A stretch of DNA of 14,918 nt, taken from contig JAISVO010000185.1 in assembly GCA_031271525.1 (NCBI GenBank), positions 1-14,918 of the forward strand. Direction: 5' to 3'. Positions within the stretch are counted from its first letter, which is position 1. Each line of letters starts with the position of its first letter. A program made the position numbers and the translations under genes. The notes under the pieces are model-generated. The model searched no databases. It saw only the letters and a program-made list of their open reading frames with translations, and had not been told where the DNA came from. The DNA is from Oscillospiraceae bacterium (lineage in GTDB: Bacteria > Bacillota > Clostridia > Oscillospirales > UBA929). Shown here one piece after another: positions 6,661-13,002 of the stretch.

Positions 6661-9000
6661 ATGGAGAAACCCCTAGGACTGACCTCGGAGCAAGTCCGGC
6701 AACGGGTCGCTGCCGGCGCGGTCAACACGCAGCCGGAAGGGCTGACCCCGACGGTCGGCAAAATCCTCCGCAAAAACATACTGACTCTCTTCAACCTAAT
6801 CAACGTCACCCTCGCCGTGCTGCTGATCGTTGTCGGCAAACCCGAAAACGCGCTCTTCCTGATCATCGCGGTTTGCAACACGGGGCTTGGCATCCTGCAG
6901 GAGCTGCGTTCCAAACGCACGCTGGATAAACTCGCGATCCTTGGCAAGCACACCGTCACCGTCATGCGGGACGGCGCGCCCGTGCAGATCGACCAAAGCG
7001 GGCTGGTGCTGGACGACGTGTCCTACCTCTCGTCGGGGGAGCAGATCTGCGCCGATGGCGTCGTACTCGAGTCGGAGGGATTGGAAGTCAACGAGGCACT
7101 GCTGACCGGCGAGAGCGACAATGTGCGGAAGAGCGCGGGGGACACGGTGTTGAGCGGCAGCTTCGTCACCGCCGGGAATGCCTGCGCCCGGTTGACGGCG
7201 GTGGGCGGCAAGAGCTTCGCGACCGCCCTGACGGTCGAGGCGAAGAAGCTGAAGTCCAAAACCTCCCGTCTGATGCGGACGCTAAAGGCGATCATCCGCA
7301 CCCTGACGATTATCATCATCCCGGTGGGGGCGCTGTTGTTTTACACCCAGTACCGTCTGGAGCAGAATTTACAGGACGCCGTTTTGAGCGCCGCTGCGGG
7401 GATGACCGGGATGATCCCACAGGGGCTTGTGATGCTGACCGGTGTGACGCTGACCGTCTCCGCCCTGTCGCTTGCCCGGAGGAAAGCGCTGGTGCAGTCG
7501 CTGTCCAGCATCGAGACACTGGCCCGGGCGGATATCCTCTGCTTGGACAAAACGGGTACGATCACCGACGGGACATTGAGCTTTGAGGAACTGATCCCGA
7601 TGGACGGGTTTACCAAGGAGGACGGCAAGGCGGCTGTCGCCGACCTGATTTCGGCGCTCCGGGACGACAACGCCACCGCGAGGGCTCTGCGTGAGCACTT
7701 CAAGGGTTCACGGACATCCGGAGCGACCCACACCGTCCCCTTTTCCTCCGCCCGGAAGTGGAGCGGCGCGACCTTTGGCAGCCGGGGCAGCTTGGTACTG
7801 GGCGCGCCCAGCTTTGTCTTCAAGACCGGGAACGAACCCTTTATGGAGGACGTCAGGGACCTGTCGGCGCAGGGGCTGCGCGTCCTCTGTCTCGCGTGCA
7901 GCGAGCGGGGTTTCCCGCAGGACGGCACACTGCCGGGAGGGCTTCGTTGTATGGCGCTCCTCACCCTGAGCGACGCGGTGCGGTTCAACGCCCCGGACAC
8001 CTTCCGGTTTTTCGCGGAGCAGGGGGTAACCTTAAAAGTCATCTCGGGGGACGACCCGCTGACGGTCAGCCATATCGCGGAGAAGGCGGGGATTGCCGGA
8101 GCGGAGAAGGTTGTCGATATGAGCCGGGTGAAGGGGAGCGACTTTTCCCGGATCGCCGAGGATGCCGTCGTCTTCGGGCGGGTGTCGCCGGGTCAGAAAC
8201 GGGACCTGATCAAGGCGATGAAGCTCAACGGGCACACCACCTGTATGACGGGGGACGGCGTCAACGACGTTTTGGCGATGAAGGAATCCGACTGCTCGGT
8301 GGCGATGGTCAACGGCAGCGCGGCGGCGCGGGACGCGAGCGACTTCGTGCTGATGGCGAGCGATTTTTCGGCGATGATCAACGTCGTGAACGAGGGCCGG
8401 CGGGTCATCAACAACATCGAGCGGATTGCGTCGCTCTTCTTGCTCCAGACCTCCTACGCGACCCTGCTGTCGCTGATCTTCATGGTTCTGCCCTTCCCGT
8501 ATCCGTATGAGCCGCTCCAGATGACGCCTGTCAACATGCTGACGGTGGGGATTCCGAGCTTCTTCCTCGCGCTCCGGGTCAACTTCCGGCGTCCTGAGAA
8601 CCGGTTTGTCAAGGGAATCATGGAGCTGTCGGTGCCCGCCGCGCTGACGGTGGTCTTAAACGTCCTGATCATCCAATTCGCCGGAGTGCTGTTTGACCTG
8701 TCCCAGCCCGAGACCGCCACGATGCACCTCTTCCTGATTGGGATTGTCGGCTTCGCCCTGATGTACCGGATCGCGCAGCCGCTGAACAAGCGGATGGTGC
8801 TGATGATGTCGCTGCTGGGCGCCGCCTATCTCTGCGTCTTCATCTTCGGCGGTTGGTACTTCAACCTCACCGGGCTATTCACCCGGAACATCTTCTTCTA
8901 TCTTCCGCTGGCGCTGTCGGCGCACAGGATGTTCGCGTTTATCGGGAAACTGATCGCGAAAGCGGGGGAATGGTGGAGACTTCACAAGAAGCGGGGGTAA
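6661..9000 (+). CDS. Cation-transporting P-type ATPase (CtpE-like)
   Basis: This is an integral membrane pump that couples ATP hydrolysis to cation movement. Numbered from the ATG at 6661 (779 residues), it has an actuator domain with LLTGES (147-152) and an IPQGL motif in the ion-path helix (252-256). The phosphorylation site DKTGTIT follows with Asp 296, and the HAD hinge TGDGVND lies at 530-536. About ten hydrophobic helices are present, the last six after residue 585. There are no N-terminal metal-binding Cys domains, which argues against copper or zinc pumps. The overall pattern recalls CtpE-type pumps, linked to calcium in mycobacteria; the ion here is inferred. ATG 6661 has AAGGTGG upstream at a long 12-base spacing. 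ATG 6631 is in frame but lacks a ribosome site and would lie close to the predicted transcript start. Confidence 0.9.
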   Translation: MEKPLGLTSEQVRQRVAAGAVNTQPEGLTPTVGKILRKNILTLFNLINVTLAVLLIVVGKPENALFLIIAVCNTGLGILQELRSKRTLDKLAILGKHTVTVMRDGAPVQIDQSGLVLDDVSYLSSGEQICADGVVLESEGLEVNEALLTGESDNVRKSAGDTVLSGSFVTAGNACARLTAVGGKSFATALTVEAKKLKSKTSRLMRTLKAIIRTLTIIIIPVGALLFYTQYRLEQNLQDAVLSAAAGMTGMIPQGLVMLTGVTLTVSALSLARRKALVQSLSSIETLARADILCLDKTGTITDGTLSFEELIPMDGFTKEDGKAAVADLISALRDDNATARALREHFKGSRTSGATHTVPFSSARKWSGATFGSRGSLVLGAPSFVFKTGNEPFMEDVRDLSAQGLRVLCLACSERGFPQDGTLPGGLRCMALLTLSDAVRFNAPDTFRFFAEQGVTLKVISGDDPLTVSHIAEKAGIAGAEKVVDMSRVKGSDFSRIAEDAVVFGRVSPGQKRDLIKAMKLNGHTTCMTGDGVNDVLAMKESDCSVAMVNGSAAARDASDFVLMASDFSAMINVVNEGRRVINNIERIASLFLLQTSYATLLSLIFMVLPFPYPYEPLQMTPVNMLTVGIPSFFLALRVNFRRPENRFVKGIMELSVPAALTVVLNVLIIQFAGVLFDLSQPETATMHLFLIGIVGFALMYRIAQPLNKRMVLMMSLLGAAYLCVFIFGGWYFNLTGLFTRNIFFYLPLALSAHRMFAFIGKLIAKAGEWWRLHKKRG

Positions 9001-9017
9001 TTTCACAAAGTACCCTC

Positions 9018-9046
9018 TTTCCAAATCGGGGGAAATGATGTATACT
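9018..9046 (+). promoter_or_regulatory. Probable promoter of the comFB-like gene
   Basis: TATACT (9041-9046) is preceded 17 bases upstream by TTTCCA (9018-9023), which matches the -35 consensus at four of six bases. It lies just before the ComFB-family ATG, so this gene may be expressed apart from the ATPase. Confidence 0.5.
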
Positions 9047-9072
9047 GTTACATAGACTGGGGGTTGAGGAAA

Positions 9073-9342
9073 ATGCTTCACAATGTGGTGGAAGACCTTG
9101 TTGAGGAATGGCTTGAGAAGGTGCTTCCGAAGTATGACTGCTGCAAGTGTGAGAAATGCCGGATGGACATGGCCGCGATGTCGCTGAACAAGCTGAAACC
9201 GCACTATGTGGTGTCGCGCGACCTCTACTCCAAGGCGCGGTACTTGGAGCTGGGCGCGCAAAACACCATCCTGATGGCTGTCGTCACCTCGGTCGAGTTC
9301 GTCAAGGATCACCCGCGGCATGACCAGTTAACAGTGAAATAA
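9073..9342 (+). CDS. ComFB-family protein
   Basis: The 89-residue soluble protein matches the late-competence ComFB family: an N-terminal helix (VVEDLVEEWLEKVLPKYD), a cysteine knuckle (C23, C24, C26, C29), then MDMAAMSLNKLKPHYVVS. ComFB was named from the Bacillus comF operon, and members have more recently been reported as cyclic dinucleotide receptors. Whether this one binds such a ligand cannot be read from the sequence. ATG 9073 is the likely start. A TTG at 9064 is in frame, but it abuts the GGGGG run with no spacing. GAGG lies three bases and GGGGG nine bases before the ATG. There is no comFA or comFC beside it, so the competence role is doubtful. Confidence 0.85.
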   Translation: MLHNVVEDLVEEWLEKVLPKYDCCKCEKCRMDMAAMSLNKLKPHYVVSRDLYSKARYLELGAQNTILMAVVTSVEFVKDHPRHDQLTVK

Positions 9343-9384
9343 CCGTTAACACAGGAGACGGGAGATATATTCCCGTAGGAACGG
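9343..9384 (+). other. Nested inverted repeats after the comFB-like gene
   Basis: An inner hairpin ACGGGA (9358-9363) / TCCCGT (9371-9376) with a seven-base A/T loop is enclosed by an outer CCGTT (9343-9347) / AACGG (9380-9384) pair. It starts directly after the stop codon. It could stabilise the mRNA 3' end or be part of a compound terminator with the hairpin at 9396; its role is unknown. Confidence 0.4.
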
Positions 9385-9395
9385 CTAACAAGCAA

Positions 9396-9423
9396 CCGCC
9401 CCATCCCGATTGGGATGGGGCGG
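9396..9423. terminator. Bidirectional hairpin between convergent genes
   Basis: A perfect 12-bp GC-rich stem (9396-9407 with 9412-9423) and a four-base loop lie between the comFB-like gene and the permease stop at 9438. Its position serves both converging transcripts. T runs are short on either side, so the stem alone carries the call. Confidence 0.75.
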
Positions 9424-9437
9424 TCCTCATCGCGCGG

Positions 9438-10166
9438 CTACTTTAATTCCGCTTTGTTGAACAAATATAACCCGAGCACGAGCGAAGCCGCGAGCGTTGC
9501 GGCTATGACGGCGTGGAACAGCCAGTCGCCGGCGGCGATCCGGGTCGCTTGGTACATAAACGAGTACCTCGTGACCGGCTCAAGTTTCGGGAAGGCGTTG
9601 AGGACGGTCAGTCCCATCATGATGCCGATATTCGCGCCGATGGTGCCGCCGGTATTCTTCACCAGCATCGCGATCATCGCGCTGAAACCGGCGATGGCGA
9701 GCGAGGCGAGGAGGAACCGCAGGCAGAGGAGGAGGAGGGTATCCGGCACAGCGCCGAAGCCGTTCCGCGCGGTTGCGATCAGCGTGGCGCCGGCCGGGCC
9801 GAGGACGATGATCGGCAGGGACGCGAGCAGGTAGACGACCAGCTTCGAGAGGAGGATCCGGGTGCGGGACGCGCCGGAATAGAGCGCCATGCCGTAGGTC
9901 CGGTCGGAAAACTCCACGCAGAGGAAAACCGCCGCGAAGATGCTCAGCAGGATGGAGTTGGTTTGCGGGTCGATCATCATGGTGGAGAGCATCAGCGACC
10001 CGTTGATCAGACCGCCGATGTCGATCTCGGCGGGCAGGATGTCTTGGATGAAGAAGGTCGTCATGAAGCCGGACAGCAATCCGAATCCCAGCGCGCAGAG
10101 CAGCAGGACCTTATATCCGACAGATTTGCGGAGTTTAAAACACTCAGCCGCGATCAGCTTACCCAT
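9438..10166 (-). CDS. ABC transporter permease (ABC-2 type)
   Basis: This 242-residue membrane protein has about six hydrophobic helices, roughly at 20-41, 70-88, 109-130, 142-168, 175-192 and 216-234. It opens with the MGKLIAAECFKLRK N-terminus typical of ABC-2 permeases that work with BcrA/LanF-type ATPases. The first loop, about residues 42-66, is acidic. It would form the membrane part of an exporter with the ATPase encoded just upstream, whose stop overlaps this ATG by one base (TGATG). The substrate is unknown. Lantibiotic or bacitracin self-protection, lipid or peptide export are all possible. No bacteriocin gene is in the window. Confidence 0.9.
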   Translation of the reverse strand: MGKLIAAECFKLRKSVGYKVLLLCALGFGLLSGFMTTFFIQDILPAEIDIGGLINGSLMLSTMMIDPQTNSILLSIFAAVFLCVEFSDRTYGMALYSGASRTRILLSKLVVYLLASLPIIVLGPAGATLIATARNGFGAVPDTLLLLCLRFLLASLAIAGFSAMIAMLVKNTGGTIGANIGIMMGLTVLNAFPKLEPVTRYSFMYQATRIAAGDWLFHAVIAATLAASLVLGLYLFNKAELK

Positions 10167-11086
10167 CAGCGCCGCCCCCCGATCAAAGACATATAGTAGT
10201 CCTCCAGCGCGTCGCCCCGGACCGCAACTTCTTCGACTCCCACGCCGCCGGCGACCAGCGCCCGGACAATGTCGGCGTTGGACTTCGGCATGTCGGAGAT
10301 GCGGAGCGCGTTTCCGCCGGTCCGTTCCGCCATCAGTTTCCTGCCGCCGAAGGAGTGCGCCTCCAAGACGGCAATCGCCCTGTCGGGGTCATCCACCCGG
10401 AGGTGAAGCTGTTTGTGGAACTTCTCGGTCAGGTCGGCGATGGTGACCTGCTCCAGCATCCGTCCTTTGTGGATAAAGCCGTAGCAGGTCGCGAGCTGGA
10501 ACAGCTCCGCGAGCAGGTGGCTTGAGATGAGGATGGTGATCCCGCGTTCGGCGTTCAGCTTCCGGAGCAGCTCGCGGAACTCCATGATCCCGGCGGGGTC
10601 CAGCCCGTTGACCGGCTCGTCGAGGATCAAAAACTCCGGATCGCCCAGCAACGCCATCGCAAGCCCCAGACGCTGCTTCATACCAAGGGAGAAGTTTTTG
10701 GCTTTCTTTTTGCCGGTGTCGGTCAGCCCGACCGTCTCCAAGGCGCGGTCGATGCTCCGCCTGTCGGCGATTCCCCGCTGCATCCGGCAAACCTCAAGGT
10801 TTTCGCGCGCTGTGAAGTTGGGGTAAACCGCCGGCGTCTCCACCATCCCGCCGATTCGCCGCCGCCCCTTCGCAAGTCCGCCCGTCTCCCCGAATAGGGC
10901 GATCTCGCCTCCGTCCGGAGCGGCCAGCCCCGCGAGTACGCGGATCAGGGTGGTTTTGCCAGCGCCGTTCTCGCCGACAAAGCCGTAAATATCCCCCCGG
11001 CGGACCTCCATGTTCACACTGTCCAGCGCGTGAAGCCGCCGGTAGCGTTTGGTTAGGCTCCGCGCACTGAAAATGATCTCGCTCAT
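10166..11086 (-). CDS. ABC transporter ATP-binding protein (BcrA/LanF-like)
   Basis: The 306-residue ATPase has a full nucleotide-binding domain: Walker A GENGAGKTT (38-46), signature SLGMKQR (133-139), Walker B FLILDEP (152-158) and switch His190 in ILISSH. A C-terminal extension (about 215-306) is of the kind seen in bacitracin and lantibiotic-protection transporters. The start is ATG at 11086 because GGAGGG lies six bases upstream; an in-frame upstream extension overlaps the probable promoter and lacks such a site. It is translationally coupled to the permease, and 80 bases separate it from the DUF4097 gene. A role in export of, or resistance to, an envelope-active compound is inferred from family only. 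Confidence 0.92.
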   Translation of the reverse strand: MSEIIFSARSLTKRYRRLHALDSVNMEVRRGDIYGFVGENGAGKTTLIRVLAGLAAPDGGEIALFGETGGLAKGRRRIGGMVETPAVYPNFTARENLEVCRMQRGIADRRSIDRALETVGLTDTGKKKAKNFSLGMKQRLGLAMALLGDPEFLILDEPVNGLDPAGIMEFRELLRKLNAERGITILISSHLLAELFQLATCYGFIHKGRMLEQVTIADLTEKFHKQLHLRVDDPDRAIAVLEAHSFGGRKLMAERTGGNALRISDMPKSNADIVRALVAGGVGVEEVAVRGDALEDYYMSLIGGRR

Positions 11087-11120
11087 CTGTTTCCCTCCTA
11101 AAATGTCATACTCCAATGCT

Positions 11121-11149
11121 ATTGTACCTTGTCCGCCGTCCATTGTCCA
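11121..11149 (-). promoter_or_regulatory. Possible internal promoter before the ABC genes
   Basis: On the minus strand TGGACA (11144-11149) and TACAAT (11121-11126) are 17 bases apart, in the 80-base gap before the ATPase gene. The -35 is part of a short tandem CAATGGA repeat. It would allow the transporter to be made without the upstream regulator genes. Confidence 0.5.
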
Positions 11150-11166
11150 TTGTAAGTTGTTAACTG

Positions 11167-11886
11167 TTACTTATCCGTCGTCACTTCCAGCACGGCGTTC
11201 GCGCCGTTCACGGTGACAGAGCGGTCGCTGTGCCCATAGGAAGCCTGCCCGATCCCCGCGCCGTAGCTTTCTCCGTCGATGATGAGGGACGACCCCAACC
11301 CGTTTGTCTCAAACTCATAGTCATTGCGGTCAGGGCAGAAAAACTCTAGGATCGCGTTTGCGCCGTTGACCTCGATGTCCCTCGCCGTGACTCGGTTGAT
11401 GGTGACATTCATATTCGCGCCGTTAATTTCGACGTCCCGCAGATCAATCCCCTCGGGGATTGTGACCGTGACCGGACCGCCGCCGCCCAGATCCCGCCCG
11501 CCGTCCCGGAAGAGCCAATCGGTGGCGAAACTGACGTTGAGATACCAGTTCCGGCGTTCCCAGCCAAAGCCGTACGGTTCCCGGCTCACCACCAGAGTGC
11601 CGCCCTCTCTGCGGACGACATACTGGTCGTCATATGTCTGAGACCATTCGACGGTGACTTCATCCCCGCCCCGGACGATGGTAACAGGCTCGTTGACGAG
11701 GTTCATTTCGATGTTCTCGATGCCGTCCCACCCCCGGCTCATCTCTTGAGCGGGGTAGGTGTCGAAGCCGCCCTCCCAGCGAAGGTTCCGGGTCCGGATG
11801 ACGGCGGTCGCCGTAACCGCCAAAGCGGCGCCGACCACGATAAAGCAAAGCGCGATCAGGAGCAGAGTCCTAGCCGGTCGTTTCAT
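11167..11886 (-). CDS. DUF4097-type exported beta-repeat protein
   Basis: The 239-residue protein has a basic start and one hydrophobic helix (about 8-30), an uncleaved anchor or signal peptide without a lipobox. The remainder is beta-rich, with an adhesin-like repeat seen most clearly as NGAN at 155-158, 174-177 and 227-230. This fits the DUF4097 family of putative beta-helix envelope proteins. Its function is not established. DUF4097 genes often sit beside DUF1700 and PadR genes, as here, and such sets are linked to envelope-stress signalling in some Firmicutes. The ATG at 11886 overlaps the DUF1700 stop (ATGA) and has an AGGGAGG-type site inside that gene. Confidence 0.82.
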   Translation of the reverse strand: MKRPARTLLLIALCFIVVGAALAVTATAVIRTRNLRWEGGFDTYPAQEMSRGWDGIENIEMNLVNEPVTIVRGGDEVTVEWSQTYDDQYVVRREGGTLVVSREPYGFGWERRNWYLNVSFATDWLFRDGGRDLGGGGPVTVTIPEGIDLRDVEINGANMNVTINRVTARDIEVNGANAILEFFCPDRNDYEFETNGLGSSLIIDGESYGAGIGQASYGHSDRSVTVNGANAVLEVTTDK

Positions 11887-12491
11887 GCCTGTTTCCTCCC
11901 TTTCAGATGGCGTGAAATCCCATTATACACCGAGCGGCAGAGCCGGACGATTCCCCGGAGCATCGCCCGCATCAAGGTGAAGGAGCCGACACCGCCGAGA
12001 ACACAGAGTCCGAACAGCAGCAGAGCTGCGCCGATCATCCCGATGCCGAACCAAGCCCCGCCGCCGACAATGATGGCGATCCCGCCGATAAAACAGCCGA
12101 GCCCGGCGGCTCCCAGCGCGATGACGACCGCGCCGAATGACACGACGACCGCCAAGGCGGCGACAGCCAGCCCAAACATCACCGAGATGAGGGCGAAGGC
12201 GATCGGGATCCCGATCGGCAGGGCGAACAGCCCGATAATTACCAGCAATACGGCGTTCATCGACTTTGCGTCCGGTTTTTGCTCCGCCCGCACGAACGCC
12301 ATCTCGACCCGGACCCGTTCCGCTATCTCTTCGGGGCTTCCCAGCGACTCGCAGACCTCGGCTTCGGTTTTGCCCTCGTCCAGAGCCTCGTTGAACAGCT
12401 CGTCGTAATACTCGGTGATCCGTGTAATCTCGCTTTGGGGCAGTCCCGCCAAGGCGTTTGCAAGCCCCCACATAAACTCATTGCGCGTCAT
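11883..12491 (-). CDS. DUF1700 (HAAS-domain) membrane protein
   Basis: This 202-residue protein begins with a helical acidic domain (residues 1-70: TRNEFMWGLANAL, ITEYYDELFNEALDEG, LGSPEEIAERV). That is the pattern of DUF1700/HAAS proteins, which are membrane partners of PadR-type regulators. Several Gly/Ala/Ile-rich membrane helices follow (about 77-175), then a basic cytoplasmic tail. It probably acts at the membrane with the PadR regulator or the DUF4097 protein; the mechanism is unknown. The ATG at 12491 lies inside the end of padR (14-base overlap), with GAGGATAGGA upstream, and its own stop overlaps the next gene by four bases. Translation of the three is likely coupled. Confidence 0.9.
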   Translation of the reverse strand: MTRNEFMWGLANALAGLPQSEITRITEYYDELFNEALDEGKTEAEVCESLGSPEEIAERVRVEMAFVRAEQKPDAKSMNAVLLVIIGLFALPIGIPIAFALISVMFGLAVAALAVVVSFGAVVIALGAAGLGCFIGGIAIIVGGGAWFGIGMIGAALLLFGLCVLGGVGSFTLMRAMLRGIVRLCRSVYNGISRHLKGRKQA

Positions 12492-12804
12492 CGTTCCTAT
12501 CCTCTCCCATCACATAGTCCACCATCCGTTTGATTTCGCCCCATTCGGTCCGAAAGACACGAAGCCGGTCCTCGCCCCCCGGGGTAATTCGGTAGTATTT
12601 CCGCAACCGCCCGTTGTGCTCTTGCTGCCGTGTTTCCAGATACCCCTGCTGTTCCATTCGCCGCAGGACCGGGTACAGGGTCGATTCGCTCACCGGCATA
12701 AACCGCTCGGCGCTCTGTGAGATTTTGTAGCCGTAGGACTCGCCCCGGGTCAGAATCGCCAACAGACAAGCGTCCAGCAGCCCGCGTTTCAACTGCGCGT
12801 CCAT
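12478..12804 (-). CDS. PadR-family transcriptional regulator
   Basis: The 108-residue winged-helix repressor has the family pattern: LKRGLLDACLLAILTRGESYGY, then the recognition helix SESTLYPVLRRMEQQGYL and the wing with GRLRKYYRIT. PadR proteins are dimeric repressors that release DNA on binding a ligand or by lowered amounts, and often control their own operon. The start is ATG at 12804 with AAGGAGGT six bases upstream; the much longer in-frame extension crosses the promoter and the divergent gene and is not real. It leads the operon that continues with DUF1700, DUF4097 and the ABC genes. Confidence 0.94.
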   Translation of the reverse strand: MDAQLKRGLLDACLLAILTRGESYGYKISQSAERFMPVSESTLYPVLRRMEQQGYLETRQQEHNGRLRKYYRITPGGEDRLRVFRTEWGEIKRMVDYVMGEDRNDDAQ

Positions 12805-12823
12805 ACCGATACCTCCTTCCTCC

Positions 12824-12840
12824 GCCCCGTCTCGCGGGGC
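12824..12840 (-). other. Hairpin in the padR mRNA leader
   Basis: GCCCCG (12824-12829) and CGGGGC (12835-12840) form a six-bp GC stem with a five-base loop. In the minus-strand mRNA it ends six bases before the AAGGAGGT ribosome site. It might tune translation or be chance in GC-rich DNA. Confidence 0.4.
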
Positions 12841-12848
12841 TGTTTGTC

Positions 12849-12857
12849 GTATAATAC
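12849..12857. promoter_or_regulatory. Second palindrome, possible PadR site
   Basis: GTAT-A-ATAC is a perfect nine-base palindrome in the padR leader, about 32 bases downstream of the larger one in the promoter. The shared GTATA core suggests tandem operators. Its short length makes chance occurrence possible. Confidence 0.3.
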
Positions 12858-12886
12858 TGCGCGTTAAACGATACCTTGCGATAATT

Positions 12887-12915
12887 ACTATACACCGTAT
12901 AATATCGGTTGTCAA
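12887..12915 (-). promoter_or_regulatory. Promoter of the padR operon
   Basis: On the minus strand a perfect TTGACA (12910-12915), a 17-base spacer and TATAGT (12887-12892) precede padR by about 80 bases. The palindrome at 12889-12901 overlaps the -10. Confidence 0.82.
12889..12901. promoter_or_regulatory. Probable PadR operator over the -10 box
   Basis: TATAC (12889-12893) and GTATA (12897-12901) are a perfect inverted repeat with a three-base centre. It resembles the ATAC/GTAT-type sites bound by PadR proteins and would block polymerase if occupied. Binding is inferred. Confidence 0.5.
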
Positions 12916-12951
12916 TAGGTATTGCAAAAATCTTTTCGCGCGGCTTGTCGG

Positions 12952-12980
12952 TTGACAGAACAGCATGTTTGGTGTATACT
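12952..12980 (+). promoter_or_regulatory. Promoter of the sortase gene
   Basis: A perfect TTGACA (12952-12957), 17 bases, and a TATACT (12975-12980) preceded by TG lie 22 bases before the sortase ATG. The -35 boxes of this and the divergent padR promoter are 36 bases apart. Confidence 0.85.
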
Positions 12981-13002
12981 GACAGGCGGAGGGTGATACC
13001 GG

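Noticed and set aside
6093..6965. Minus-strand open frame across fumarase beta and the ATPase start
   Set aside because: It would run through two real genes and the ATPase promoter; composition is typical of an antisense shadow.
7758..8510. Second-frame open frame inside the P-type ATPase gene
   Set aside because: Gly/Arg-rich alternate frame of a gene with intact ATPase motifs in the main frame.
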